A stretch of DNA of 42,342 nt from Rahnella woolbedingensis (GTDB lineage Bacteria > Pseudomonadota > Gammaproteobacteria > Enterobacterales > Enterobacteriaceae). Below the pieces are notes generated by a model that saw only the letters and a program-made list of their open reading frames with translations, made no database searches and was not told where the DNA came from. Shown here one piece after another: positions 28,425 to 36,069 of this stretch (position 1 is the stretch's first letter; every line of letters starts with the position of its first letter). The DNA lies in NCBI RefSeq assembly GCF_003602095.1, contig NZ_RAHH01000038.1, forward strand, positions 1-42,342, in the 5' to 3' direction. Position numbers and translations under genes: made by a program.

Positions 28425-29219
28425 ATGAAACCAACAACGCTGAGCCAGCTTCGCCAATGGAAGCAGGAAAAACATAAATTTGCGACCATTACCGCGTATG
28501 ACGCCAGTTTCGCGCAGCTGTTTGCTGAGCAGGGCATCAACGTGATGCTGATCGGCGACTCACTGGGCATGGTCGTTCAGGGCCAGGATTCCACGCTGCC
28601 GGTGACGGTCGAAGAGATTGCTTACCACACCCGCTGCGTGCGCCGTGGCGCGCCTCACGCATTATTGCTGGCTGACCTGCCCTTTATGAGTTACGCCACG
28701 CCTGAACAGGCGTTTGAAAGCGCCGCCGTGCTGATGCGGGCGGGCGGTAACATGGTCAAACTCGAAGGCGGCAGCTGGCTTTGCGGTACGGTTCGAATGC
28801 TGACCGAGCGCGCCGTGCCGGTGTGCGGCCATCTGGGGCTGACGCCGCAGTCGGTGAATATTTTCGGCGGTTATAAAGTTCAGGGCCGCGATGAAGTCGC
28901 CGCCAATCAGCTCATCAAAGATGCGATGATGCTCGAAGAAGCCGGTGCGCAGTTGCTGGTGCTGGAATGTGTGCCGGTCGATCTCGCCCGCCGCGTGACA
29001 GAAGAACTGAGCATTCCGGTTATCGGCATTGGCGCAGGTAATGTCACCGACGGTCAGATTCTGGTGATGCACGACGCCTTCGGCATCACCGGCGGCCATA
29101 CGCCAAAATTCGCCAAAGACTTCCTCAGCGAAGCGGGCGATATTCGTGGCGCAGTGCGTTTGTATATCGATCAGGTCGCGCAGGGCGCGTATCCGGGCGA
29201 AGAACATTCCTTTAAATAA
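28425..29219 (+). CDS. panB: 3-methyl-2-oxobutanoate hydroxymethyltransferase
   Basis: PanB makes ketopantoate from 2-ketoisovalerate and methylene-tetrahydrofolate, the first committed step to pantothenate. The ATG at 28425 has AAGGA eight bases upstream and gives 264 residues, as in E. coli; a GTG two codons earlier is not needed. Conserved features: ITAYDASFA, metal-binding Asp in IGDSLGM (about 45), Asp in LLADLPFM (about 84), and the C-terminal [21 protein letters not shown]. panC follows after 14 bases. Confidence 0.97.
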   Translation: MKPTTLSQLRQWKQEKHKFATITAYDASFAQLFAEQGINVMLIGDSLGMVVQGQDSTLPVTVEEIAYHTRCVRRGAPHALLLADLPFMSYATPEQAFESAAVLMRAGGNMVKLEGGSWLCGTVRMLTERAVPVCGHLGLTPQSVNIFGGYKVQGRDEVAANQLIKDAMMLEEAGAQLLVLECVPVDLARRVTEELSIPVIGIGAGNVTDGQILVMHDAFGITGGHTPKFAKDFLSEAGDIRGAVRLYIDQVAQGAYPGEEHSFK

Positions 29220-29233
29220 GCGGGAGAAGGCTG

Positions 29234-30088
29234 GTGTTGATAATTGACAGCGTGGCGCTGCTGCGTCGCGAAATCCGTGATTTTCGCAAGAATAACCGAC
29301 GTATCGCGCTGGTGCCTACAATGGGCAACCTGCACGAAGGCCACATGACGCTGGTGGAAGAAGCCAAAGCGCGTGGCGATGTGGTCGTGGTGAGTATTTT
29401 CGTCAACCCGATGCAGTTCGAGCGTTCGGATGATCTCGAGCGTTACCCGCGCACTTTGCAGGAAGACTGCGAAAAGCTGAACAAACGCGGCGTGGATCTG
29501 GTCTTCGCACCGTCGCCGGCAGAAATCTATCCGAAAGGTCTGGCGACGCAGACCCAAGTCGATGTGCCGGTGATTTCCACCATTCTGGAAGGCGCGAGCC
29601 GTCCTGGGCATTTTCGTGGCGTCTCCACCATCGTCAGCAAACTGTTCAATCTGGTACAGCCGCAGGTTGCGTGCTTCGGGCAAAAAGACTTCCAGCAACT
29701 GGCGCTGCTGCGCACGATGGTGGAAGACATGGGCTATGACATCGAGATTATCGGCGTGCCGGTTGTGCGTGCCAAAGACGGTCTGGCGCTCAGTTCCCGT
29801 AACGGTTATCTGACTGCCGATGAACGTAAACTCGCGCCTCAACTGAACAAAATCATGAACGCGCTGGCGGAACGTCTGAGCCAGGGCGAGCGCCACACCG
29901 ATGAAATGTTGCAGGAAACCGCGCAGCAACTTCGTGAAGCGGGATTCACACCGGACGAACTGTTTATCCGCGATGCGAAAACCTTGCAGGAGTTATCCGT
30001 CGACAGCACCGCTGCGGTGATCCTGATGGCAGCATGGCTGGGTAAAGCGCGACTGATTGATAACCAGGAGGTTGATCTGACGCAGTAG
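29234..30088 (+). CDS. panC: Pantothenate synthetase (pantoate-beta-alanine ligase)
   Basis: PanC joins pantoate and beta-alanine using ATP. The 284-residue protein (E. coli 283) has the nucleotidyl-transferase motifs [10 protein letters not shown] (HxGH type, about 30-40) and ALSSRNGYL (KMSKS-type loop). It also has the dimer and substrate segments FVNPMQF and FGQKDFQQL. It starts with GTG at 29234, aligning with the E. coli MLII start, after a GGGAGAAGG ribosome site. panB and panC are clearly one operon. Confidence 0.96.
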   Translation: MLIIDSVALLRREIRDFRKNNRRIALVPTMGNLHEGHMTLVEEAKARGDVVVVSIFVNPMQFERSDDLERYPRTLQEDCEKLNKRGVDLVFAPSPAEIYPKGLATQTQVDVPVISTILEGASRPGHFRGVSTIVSKLFNLVQPQVACFGQKDFQQLALLRTMVEDMGYDIEIIGVPVVRAKDGLALSSRNGYLTADERKLAPQLNKIMNALAERLSQGERHTDEMLQETAQQLREAGFTPDELFIRDAKTLQELSVDSTAAVILMAAWLGKARLIDNQEVDLTQ

Positions 30089-30195
30089 ACAGCGCAGGTC
30101 AAATGGGCAACTATGTTGGCCGCCGGAAACTTCAGACTTTTATACTGTCTGCCCGGCGGATCCCCAGACTTTTTACGCACGAAGGGTCACACGCA

Positions 30196-30576
30196 ATGGT
30201 ACGTACAATGCTGCAAGGCAAACTGCACCGGGTTCACGTCACTCAGGCAGATTTGCACTACGAAGGTTCCTGCGCCATCGATCAGGATTTTCTCGATGCC
30301 TCAGGTATTCTGGAATACGAAGCGATTGATATTTATAACGTTGATAACGGTCAGCGTTTTTCGACTTACGCCATCGCGGCAGAACGCGGTTCGCGGATTA
30401 TTTCGGTCAACGGTGCGGCTGCGCGCTGTGCCTGTGTCGGCGATCTGCTGATCATCTGTTCTTATGTGCAGATGTCCGATGCAGACGCCCGTCAGCACCA
30501 GCCGAAAGTGGCCTATTTTGAGGGCGAAAACCAGCTGAAACGCACCGCGAAAGCCGTGCCGGTTCAGGTGGCGTAA
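30196..30576 (+). CDS. panD: Aspartate 1-decarboxylase proenzyme
   Basis: PanD decarboxylates aspartate to beta-alanine, the partner substrate of PanC. The ATG at 30196 gives 126 residues, the same as E. coli. Self-cleavage between Gly24 and Ser25 (YEGSCAIDQ) makes the pyruvoyl cofactor. [21 protein letters not shown] is intact. The open frame runs 31 codons farther upstream, but those residues are not family-like. Here panD lies about 107 bases after panC, without the yadD insertion seen in E. coli. Confidence 0.96.
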   Translation: MVRTMLQGKLHRVHVTQADLHYEGSCAIDQDFLDASGILEYEAIDIYNVDNGQRFSTYAIAAERGSRIISVNGAAARCACVGDLLIICSYVQMSDADARQHQPKVAYFEGENQLKRTAKAVPVQVA

Positions 30577-30582
30577 TTAAAT

Positions 30583-30606
30583 TCCTGCCCCTGCAAAGGG
30601 GCAGGA
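30583..30606. repeat. Hairpin between convergent panD and yadH
   Basis: TCCTGCCCCT (30583-30592) pairs perfectly with AGGGGCAGGA (30597-30606) across the loop GCAA. It is related in sequence to the palindrome at 9049-9074 and is likewise placed between convergent genes. No T run follows. Confidence 0.7.
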
Positions 30607-30613
30607 GCAAAAA

Positions 30614-31384
30614 TCAACTTCTCAAACCGCGCCCGCGTTCAATCAAATACCACGCCAGCAGATAAAACACCGCGATAAACGCCACCAGCACGCTCATGGT
30701 AAACACCAGCGGCACATCGGAAATCCCCAGAAAACCGTAGCGGAAACCGCTGATCATATAAACGATCGGGTTCAGCTTGGAGACGGCCTGCCAGATTGGC
30801 GGCAACAGTGACAGCGAGTAGAACACGCCACCGAGGTAGGTCAGCGGAGTCAGCACGAAGGTCGGGATCAGGCTGATATCATCGAAGGTTGTGGCAAACA
30901 CCGCATTCAGCAGGCCGCCCAGCGAGAACAGGATCGCCGTCAGCAGCAATGTCAGCGCAATGATCAGCCACGAATGGATCACCAGCGGCACGAAGAACAG
31001 TGAGATCGCCGTGACCAGGATCCCCACGCAGATCCCGCGCGCCACGCCGCCGCCGACATAACCGGCGATCACCACGTGCGTGGGCACCGGCGCGACCAGC
31101 AGTTCTTCAATATTGCGCTGGAATTTAGCGCTGAAGAACGACGAAGCCACGTTGGCGTAGGAGTTAGTGATCACCGCCATCATGATCAGGCCCGGCACGA
31201 TAAACTGCATGTAAGTAAAGCCATGCATGCTGCCGATTTGCGAACCGATCAGATTACCAAAGATGATGAAATACAAGGTCATGGTGATGACCGGCGGAAC
31301 CAGCGTTTGGATCCAGATCCGGCCAAAACGGTTGATCTCTTTCAGCCAGATACTTTTGAGTGCCACCCAGTACAATTGCGACAT
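30614..31384 (-). CDS. yadH: ABC-2 type transporter permease YadH
   Basis: This is the membrane partner of YadG in an ABC-2 exporter whose substrate is unknown. The 256-residue protein has six hydrophobic segments spread from about residue 25 to 250 and the ABC-2 signature near the C-terminal third (PLTYLGGVFYSLSLLP...NPIVYMISGFRYGFLG). It starts one base into the yadG stop (TAATG), so translation is coupled. The length matches E. coli YadH. Confidence 0.93.
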   Translation of the reverse strand: MSQLYWVALKSIWLKEINRFGRIWIQTLVPPVITMTLYFIIFGNLIGSQIGSMHGFTYMQFIVPGLIMMAVITNSYANVASSFFSAKFQRNIEELLVAPVPTHVVIAGYVGGGVARGICVGILVTAISLFFVPLVIHSWLIIALTLLLTAILFSLGGLLNAVFATTFDDISLIPTFVLTPLTYLGGVFYSLSLLPPIWQAVSKLNPIVYMISGFRYGFLGISDVPLVFTMSVLVAFIAVFYLLAWYLIERGRGLRS

Positions 31385-32307
31385 TATTTCTTTTCCTCAC
31401 TGCCGTTCACCAGCGTGACAAACAGCTCTTCCAGACGGTTCGCTTTGTTACGCATACTCAATACCTGCACGCCCTGCTTGCTCAGCTGACTGAACAGGGA
31501 ATTCAGCCCCTGTTCACGCATGACTTCTACTTCCAGCGTTGAAGTATCTGTCAGATGACTGCGGTAGCCTTCCAGCACCGGCAACGGGCTTTTCGCACCT
31601 AAATCCAGAATGAAGGTTTCGGATTTCAGCTTCGACAGCAGCTCTTTCATGCTGGTGTTTTCCACCAGTTGGCCGCCCTGAATAATGCCGATATTACGGC
31701 ACAGCATTTCCGCTTCTTCCAGATAGTGCGTGGTCAGAATGATGGTGGTGCCCTGCGCGTTCAGCTCTTTCAGGAAGCCCCACATCGAGCGGCGCAGTTC
31801 GATATCTACACCGGCGGTTGGCTCATCAAGGATCAGCAGTTTTGGCTCGTGCATCAGCGCACGGGCGATCATCAGACGGCGCTTCATCCCGCCAGACAGC
31901 ATGCGCGAACGCTCGTTGCGTTTGCCCCACAGGTCCAGCTGCGTCAGATATTTTTCCGCACGTTGCAGCGCCAGCGGACGCGGCACGCCGTAATAACCGG
32001 CCTGATTCACCACCACCTGCATGACGGTTTCAAACGGGTTGAAATTGAATTCCTGCGGCACCAGACCTAACTGGCGTTTAGCGTTGACGATATCTTTATC
32101 GATGTCGTAACCGAACACCCGCACCTTGCCGGCAGTTTTGTTGACCAGTGAACTGATGATACCAATGGTGGTGGATTTACCCGCACCGTTAGGCCCAAGC
32201 AGGGCATAAAAATCGCCAGCTTCGACGCGCAGATCGATTCCACGCAAAGCCTGTACACCACCGGCGTAAGTTTTGGTTAACTTTTCCAGTTCCAATGCAT
32301 AATTCAT
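31384..32307 (-). CDS. yadG: ABC transporter ATP-binding protein YadG
   Basis: YadG is the ATPase of the YadGH exporter. The 307-residue protein shows Walker A GPNGAGKST (about 38-46), the signature LSGGMKRR, Walker B LLILDEPTAGVD and the H-loop TTHYLEEAE. A C-terminal extension of about 80 residues is typical of drug/lipid ABC-2 ATPases. It is divergent from can, with 133 bases between; the substrate is not known. Confidence 0.94.
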   Translation of the reverse strand: MNYALELEKLTKTYAGGVQALRGIDLRVEAGDFYALLGPNGAGKSTTIGIISSLVNKTAGKVRVFGYDIDKDIVNAKRQLGLVPQEFNFNPFETVMQVVVNQAGYYGVPRPLALQRAEKYLTQLDLWGKRNERSRMLSGGMKRRLMIARALMHEPKLLILDEPTAGVDIELRRSMWGFLKELNAQGTTIILTTHYLEEAEMLCRNIGIIQGGQLVENTSMKELLSKLKSETFILDLGAKSPLPVLEGYRSHLTDTSTLEVEVMREQGLNSLFSQLSKQGVQVLSMRNKANRLEELFVTLVNGSEEKK

Positions 32308-32440
32308 AAAGGGAGCGTACCTTCTTGTGAAAACCCTGTTGTAGGAATGAGTAAGTGGAGATGCCGAATCAGTATGAAAAGTCGGGACATTGCCCTATAT
32401 TACCCCATCGCAGTGAGCTCGTTACAGGCTATTAACCTCC

Positions 32441-33097
32441 ATGAATGACATAGAAAGACTCATCAGTAACAACGCAGCCTGGTCTAAAACCATGATTGAC
32501 GAAGATCCTGGTTTCTTTGAGCGCCTCTCTCAGTCTCAAAAACCCCGCTTCCTGTGGATTGGCTGTTCCGATAGCCGCGTCCCAGCCGAGCGCCTGACTG
32601 GCCTGGAGCCGGGCGAGCTTTTCGTTCACCGTAACGTCGCCAATCTGGTTATCCACACCGACCTTAACTGCCTGTCCGTCGTGCAATATGCTATCGACGT
32701 GCTGGAAGTCGAACACGTGATTATCTGCGGTCACTACGGCTGTGGCGGTGTGCAGGCGGCGGTTGAAAACCCTGAGCTGGGTTTGATTAATAACTGGCTG
32801 TTGCATATCAGGGACATCTGGTACAAGCACAGTTCCCTGCTGGGCGAACTGTCGCCAGAAAAGCGTCTCGATAAATTGTGCGAACTGAATGTGGTTGAAC
32901 AAGTCTACAACCTTGGCCATTCCACCGTGATGCAATCGGCCTGGAAACGCGGCCAGAAAGTCACGCTGCACGGCTGGGTATACGGCATTCAGGATGGTCG
33001 TCTGCGCAACCTCGAAGTTGACGCCACCAGCCGCGAAACGCTGGAACAGCGCTACCGTCAGGGCGTCTCCGCCCTGCTAAACGGTGACCCGCAGTAA
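32441..33097 (+). CDS. can: Beta-class carbonic anhydrase
   Basis: Can interconverts CO2 and bicarbonate and is needed for growth in air. The 218-residue protein (E. coli 220) has the zinc ligands Cys42 and Asp44 (GCSDSR), His98 and Cys101 (GHYGCGG). These are the classical beta-CA residues, with Arg46 pairing with Asp44. It is the last host gene before the prophage; in E. coli hpt lies next, convergent. A terminator follows within the putative attachment region. Confidence 0.96.
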   Translation: MNDIERLISNNAAWSKTMIDEDPGFFERLSQSQKPRFLWIGCSDSRVPAERLTGLEPGELFVHRNVANLVIHTDLNCLSVVQYAIDVLEVEHVIICGHYGCGGVQAAVENPELGLINNWLLHIRDIWYKHSSLLGELSPEKRLDKLCELNVVEQVYNLGHSTVMQSAWKRGQKVTLHGWVYGIQDGRLRNLEVDATSRETLEQRYRQGVSALLNGDPQ

Positions 33098-33126
33098 CAA
33101 GCCGCCCTACTTTACAGAATTTAAAA

Positions 33127-33159
33127 AAACAAAAGGCACAAAAATGTGCCTTTTTTACC
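33127..33159 (+). terminator. Terminator of can
   Basis: AAAAGGCACA and TGTGCCTTTT form a stem around AAAA, followed by a run of Ts. It may also overlap the attachment core, because phage sequence begins near here. Confidence 0.8.
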
Positions 33160-33195
33160 ATTTATTTTTCCTGCACTTACAACGCGATCACTATA

Positions 33196-33208
33196 AATCA
33201 ATGAGTTA
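33196..33208 (+). promoter_or_regulatory. IHF binding site in the attachment region
   Basis: AATCAATGAGTTA fits the IHF consensus WATCAANNNNTTR at every defined position and lies in an AT-rich stretch between the candidate core and the Int arm repeats. Confidence 0.6.
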
Positions 33209-33245
33209 TAAATGCTGTAAGCAGCTGTAAGCCCTATAAAGATGC

Positions 33246-34253
33246 TTAGGTGTGGACACTATGTGGACACTCAAGCCCCGCTTTCCCCCTCAGTGGATTG
33301 AAGGAAATTGCGTCCTGCAGGAAGTCCGGAGCGAAGTGAGCATAGACCATTGTCTGGTTGATATTCGCGTGTCCGAGAATTCTTTGCAGGGTGATTATGT
33401 TCCCGCCGTTCATCATGAAATGTGTAGCAAACGTATGTCGCAGCACATGCAATGATTGCCCTTTCGGTAAGTCTGGCTTCACCGATTTCAATAGCAGCCG
33501 GAAGGTCAAGTAATCGGCATCAGGAAAAAGTAATCCAGACTTCTGATTTTTGACTGCCTTACATACCTCATCTGAGATCGGGACTGTTCTGGGTTTGCCA
33601 TTTTTGGTATTGAGAAAAGTCACTCGGTTATTAATGACGTTCTCAACCTTCAAACTGCTTATTTCTCCCCAGCGGCCTCCTGTACTCAGGCTCAGGATCG
33701 CAATCCTCTTATTGTCCCCTTCCAAAACTGACAGCAACTCTTCAATTTCATCAGCAGACATAAAAGTCATGGATGATAGCTGCCCTTTTAGCAACGTTAC
33801 GCCATGCAACGGATTTTCAGCGTGGAATAAACCTGCTTCGTTCAGGTAAGTAAACAGACCACTCAGCAACATTAAATTGCGGTTTACCGTTGTTGCCTTA
33901 ACGCCCTTCGCCAATCTCAAAGACTTAAATTTTGTAATAGCCAGGCTATCAATTTGGAAAGAACACGGGTCATCCATCAGGTTGCAGATGAATTCCAGTT
34001 TGGCTTTGTCGAGCTTGCCGTGTTTCACGTTCTGCCCGTGATAGAGCCACCACAGTTCTATCAACTCGGATAACGGCCGCTTGTCTGCCGGTTTAGATAG
34101 CCATTCTTTGTCGTGATAATTCACCGCTACATATTTTTCGTAGGCGGCTGCTTCATGTTTCTTGTCGAACCTACGCCGGAAGCGCTTTCCGTTGCGCCCC
34201 TGCGGTCTGATGTCCACTTCATAACGACCATCATCGAGCTTCTTAATCGACAT
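33246..34253 (-). CDS. int: P2-like prophage integrase (tyrosine recombinase)
   Basis: Int inserts and excises the phage by site-specific recombination. The 335-residue protein aligns along its length with P2 Int, from IKKLDDGRYEVDIRP at the N-terminus (arm-binding domain) to DAISFNPLRG near the end. Catalytic residues are visible: Arg194 (GGRWGE), His269 and Arg272 (HVLRHTF), His295 (GHANINQT) and nucleophile Tyr304 (VYAHF). The gene points towards can, and its 3' end carries the arm-type repeats, the P2 arrangement. All catalytic positions are kept, so it could be active. Confidence 0.95.
   Translation of the reverse strand: MSIKKLDDGRYEVDIRPQGRNGKRFRRRFDKKHEAAAYEKYVAVNYHDKEWLSKPADKRPLSELIELWWLYHGQNVKHGKLDKAKLEFICNLMDDPCSFQIDSLAITKFKSLRLAKGVKATTVNRNLMLLSGLFTYLNEAGLFHAENPLHGVTLLKGQLSSMTFMSADEIEELLSVLEGDNKRIAILSLSTGGRWGEISSLKVENVINNRVTFLNTKNGKPRTVPISDEVCKAVKNQKSGLLFPDADYLTFRLLLKSVKPDLPKGQSLHVLRHTFATHFMMNGGNIITLQRILGHANINQTMVYAHFAPDFLQDAISFNPLRGKAGLECPHSVHT
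33251..33271 (+). repeat. Int arm-type direct repeats
   Basis: TGTGGACACT is repeated at 33251 and 33262 (11-base period). The repeats lie within the last codons of int and contain the P2-type arm core TGTGGACA. Confidence 0.7.
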
Positions 34254-34328
34254 ATTGAAGCCCTCCGGAATCGTGGGTACTGCAAAGACTCTGTGATTCT
34301 ATAAAACGTAAAAAATCGAAATGTAGCG

Positions 34329-34628
34329 TTAACCAGTCTTTTTGTCGGAGTGGGACGACGTTGTTTCGCCCTGCCCAAAGTGTGCGAGAACCGGCGCGAT
34401 CTGTCCGGCTTCTGGTGCAATTTGATCAGTCATAAACCACATTGTGTATTTCTTAAACGAATCGAAACTCAATAGTTTTTTAGCCGCAACTAAACTTATT
34501 TCCTTCGTTCCATTTTCATAAGCGGAAAGCGAGCTATACGGAACACCTGTTAAGTCGCTCAATTGCTTACGATTTAATCTCTCAGATTCTCTCATGAGCT
34601 TAATCTTTTCAGCATTGTCTATTGACAT
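34329..34628 (-). CDS. P2-like immunity repressor (C-type, helix-turn-helix)
   Basis: This 99-residue protein is of the short P2 C type. It has an HTH in the N-terminal half (RKQLSDLTGVPYSSLSAYENG, about 21-41) and a C-terminal tail resembling C repressors of P2 relatives (TMWFMTDQIAPEAGQIAPVLAHFGQ). The ATG at 34628 is preferred to an upstream start seven codons earlier. It maintains lysogeny by blocking the early promoter facing cox and lies between int and cox as in P2. Its presumed operator is the pair of repeats at 34682-34710. Confidence 0.88.
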   Translation of the reverse strand: MSIDNAEKIKLMRESERLNRKQLSDLTGVPYSSLSAYENGTKEISLVAAKKLLSFDSFKKYTMWFMTDQIAPEAGQIAPVLAHFGQGETTSSHSDKKTG

Positions 34629-34681
34629 GAATATCCTCTCAGATAACAATTATACGAACAGAGTAATTAAATATCTTATAG

Positions 34682-34710
34682 AAGCACTTATAAGCCTCTG
34701 TAAGCACTTA
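34682..34710. promoter_or_regulatory. Putative C repressor operator (early promoter region)
   Basis: AAGCACTTA occurs at 34682-34690 and 34702-34710, exactly 20 bases apart, in the C-cox divergent interval. P2 C binds two direct half-sites about two helical turns apart. A CTGTAAGC copy (34698-34705), also found next to int, lies between them. Confidence 0.6.
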
Positions 34711-34735
34711 GTAGTACCATGAGAGAGGTTACCAA

Positions 34736-35008
34736 ATGAGTAAACAAATCGTAAGTGTGTCGGACGTTATGACTTATACGGAATTTGCCAAATCAATCGG
34801 TAAAACTCCGGTAGCAGTTAAGTCGATGATTGAAGCTGGCAAGCTCCCAATTGTCGAAATGCGTAACCCTGAAAATCCTACAGCACGTGCGGAAAACTGG
34901 GTTTATCTCCCTGCCTGGAATGCAGGCATGAAATTAGCATTTGAAAAGCGTCCAAAAGAGATTCGCGACGGTTGGCTGATGTGGCTGGGTTTGGGCGAGC
35001 CACGTTAA
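34736..35008 (+). CDS. cox: P2-like Cox protein (early repressor / excisionase)
   Basis: Cox represses the integration and repressor promoter and directs excision. The 90-residue protein matches P2 Cox along its length: YTEFAKSIGKTPVAVKSMIEAGKLP (winged-helix/HTH, about 14-38), the W-V-Y-LPAWNAG segment and the near-invariant tail RPKEIRDGWLMWLGLGEPR. It starts the rightward early operon opposite C. Confidence 0.93.
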   Translation: MSKQIVSVSDVMTYTEFAKSIGKTPVAVKSMIEAGKLPIVEMRNPENPTARAENWVYLPAWNAGMKLAFEKRPKEIRDGWLMWLGLGEPR

Positions 35009-35017
35009 GGAGGGGAA

Positions 35018-35182
35018 ATGGTTATCTCAATTGCACCACTGCTGAAAAGACAAAGCCCTTCCCGCAGTTTTGGACACGGCTGGATTGAGCTACCAGGTGG
35101 CAAACGCTGGAATCCAGCTAAACCGCAAATGTATTCAACTGTTCCGAACCGGAAGCCCTTCTACAAACGCTTCTTTGGTTGA
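35018..35182 (+). CDS. Small phage early protein, Fil/DUF2724-like
   Basis: This 54-residue ORF has a very strong ribosome site (AAGGAGGGG) right after cox. Its start (SIAPLLKRQSPSRSFGHGWIELPGGKRWNP) recalls the short proteins related to phage 186 Fil (filamentation) seen in many P2-like phages. The family name is from memory and tentative. The basic C-terminus (NRKPFYKRFFG) is distinct. It ends seven bases before the next gene. Confidence 0.6.
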   Translation: MVISIAPLLKRQSPSRSFGHGWIELPGGKRWNPAKPQMYSTVPNRKPFYKRFFG

Positions 35183-35189
35183 GGTGTCT

Positions 35190-35516
35190 ATGCAATCGCA
35201 AACATTGAGCTATTCGGAAAGTATCCCGAAGGAAAAAAGAGAGGCCTGTTTTCAGCATATTATCGGGATCCGAAAAATGCTGACCAGCCAGAAAAATATT
35301 GCGCAGGAAACGTTTGATGAAAGTACGCCGACCATGCGCAAATTGATCTGCTTCCATGCTGGATTGAAAAGTCGTCATATCAATATGCGTTTCTTTGAAT
35401 TGGCACACAGTGAAAGAATAAAGGTGATTGAAGCACTTAACTCACTCATTGAGTTTGGTAACGCGCTTCCGGCCTTTATTAGTGAAACCGACTCAGTTCT
35501 CCACATAGAACATTAA
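35190..35516 (+). CDS. Phage early protein of unknown function
   Basis: The ATG at 35190 has GAGGTG just upstream, giving 108 residues; the frame is open farther left, but that part overlaps the preceding small gene. The protein is mixed alpha-helical in character (KREACFQHIIGIRKML; HSERIKVIEALNSLIEFGNALP). It may belong to a small family of P2-like early proteins (possibly DUF5347), but this was not verified. It lies where P2 has orf78 and gene B; no gene B (replication helper) was recognised. Confidence 0.6.
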   Translation: MQSQTLSYSESIPKEKREACFQHIIGIRKMLTSQKNIAQETFDESTPTMRKLICFHAGLKSRHINMRFFELAHSERIKVIEALNSLIEFGNALPAFISETDSVLHIEH

Positions 35517-35582
35517 TACATCTGAAATTTAATTGGCGTTCAACTCGCCGGGCATTCTTTTGCCCAAAAACAGGATTGAATA

Positions 35583-35765
35583 ATGGAAGAAATCATAAAT
35601 GAAGCTCGTTCTGACGAACGTTTAAATCGTGCAGCCGTATTCGCTGCACGTCTTGAGGCTATCGCATGTTTCATCGTCAAGCAGGCAATGACCGGCACTG
35701 AAGCCGCCGAAGCTTTACGCGTTGAGGCTACCCGCATCCAAAACGAAGCGGGAGAATTTCATTAA
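35583..35765 (+). CDS. Small phage early protein, DUF2732-like
   Basis: This 60-residue, mostly helical protein (EARSDERLNRAAVFAARLEAIACFIVKQ...TEAAEALRVEATRIQNEA) resembles the short DUF2732-type proteins of P2-like phages. It is preceded by AGGA, and its stop overlaps the next start (TAATG). Function unknown. Confidence 0.65.
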   Translation: MEEIINEARSDERLNRAAVFAARLEAIACFIVKQAMTGTEAAEALRVEATRIQNEAGEFH

Positions 35766-35989
35766 TGGCTGATGTTATTGACGCTGCCCAAGAACGAGCG
35801 GACCTGATCTTAGAGTCACAAATTCAAGCTGCCCGCATAAGCACTGCGGGCGCTTCCTCCATGTATTGCCTCGACTGTGACCGCCCTATTCCTGAAGAAC
35901 GCCGCGCAGCTCTGCCTGGCGTTGAGCTGTGTGTCTATTGCAAGGAAATCAGTGAGCTAAACGCTAAGCATTACCGAGACAGTAAATGA
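35765..35989 (+). CDS. TraR/DksA-family zinc-finger protein of the prophage
   Basis: This 74-residue protein has a C4 zinc finger (CLDC at about 36-39 and CVYC at about 57-60) with the IPEERRAALPGVELC segment typical of TraR. TraR proteins act like DksA plus ppGpp in the RNA polymerase secondary channel; the key N-terminal acidic residue of TraR (Asp6) also has an Asp at position 6 here. It is coupled to the gene before it (TAATG) and to the mini-ORF after it (ATGA). An effect on host transcription is inference. Confidence 0.85.
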   Translation: MADVIDAAQERADLILESQIQAARISTAGASSMYCLDCDRPIPEERRAALPGVELCVYCKEISELNAKHYRDSK

Positions 35990-36069
35990 TTTTGTTCTCG
36001 ATGGCATTGCTCATTCTGGCTGGCATCAATGCTGGCTATCTGATCATTGATATCAAAGACGGTTTGTAA
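35986..36069 (+). CDS. 27-residue hydrophobic mini-protein coupled to gene A
   Basis: The ATG overlaps the TraR-like stop (ATGA), and the TAA overlaps the gene A start (TAATG). The product is one membrane-type helix (LFSMALLILAGINAGYLIII-like core) with a short charged end (DIKDGL). It may be a real membrane peptide or only a translational coupler that carries ribosomes into gene A. It is too short to assign to a family. Confidence 0.5.
   Translation: MILFSMALLILAGINAGYLIIDIKDGL

Larger units (their letters stand above)
33120..33272. other. Prophage attachment region (attL-like) beside int
   Basis: Between can and int lie, in order: the can terminator (candidate core), a perfect IHF-type site (33196-33208), two tandem GCTGTAAGC repeats with a 10-base period (33214-33222 and 33224-33232), and two TGTGGACACT repeats (33251-33260 and 33262-33271) inside the 3' end of int. 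P2 integrase arm sites have the TGTGGACA core. The exact core cannot be fixed without the other prophage end. Confidence 0.65.

Noticed and set aside
33127-33272. CRISPR-like array, because of several short repeats near int
   Set aside because: The repeats are of different sequence, 9-10 bases long and in pairs only; they fit Int, IHF and Cox sites better.
34127-34420. 97-codon minus-strand frame across the int start and repressor end
   Set aside because: It overlaps both int and the repressor in another frame and has no ribosome site or recognisable domain.
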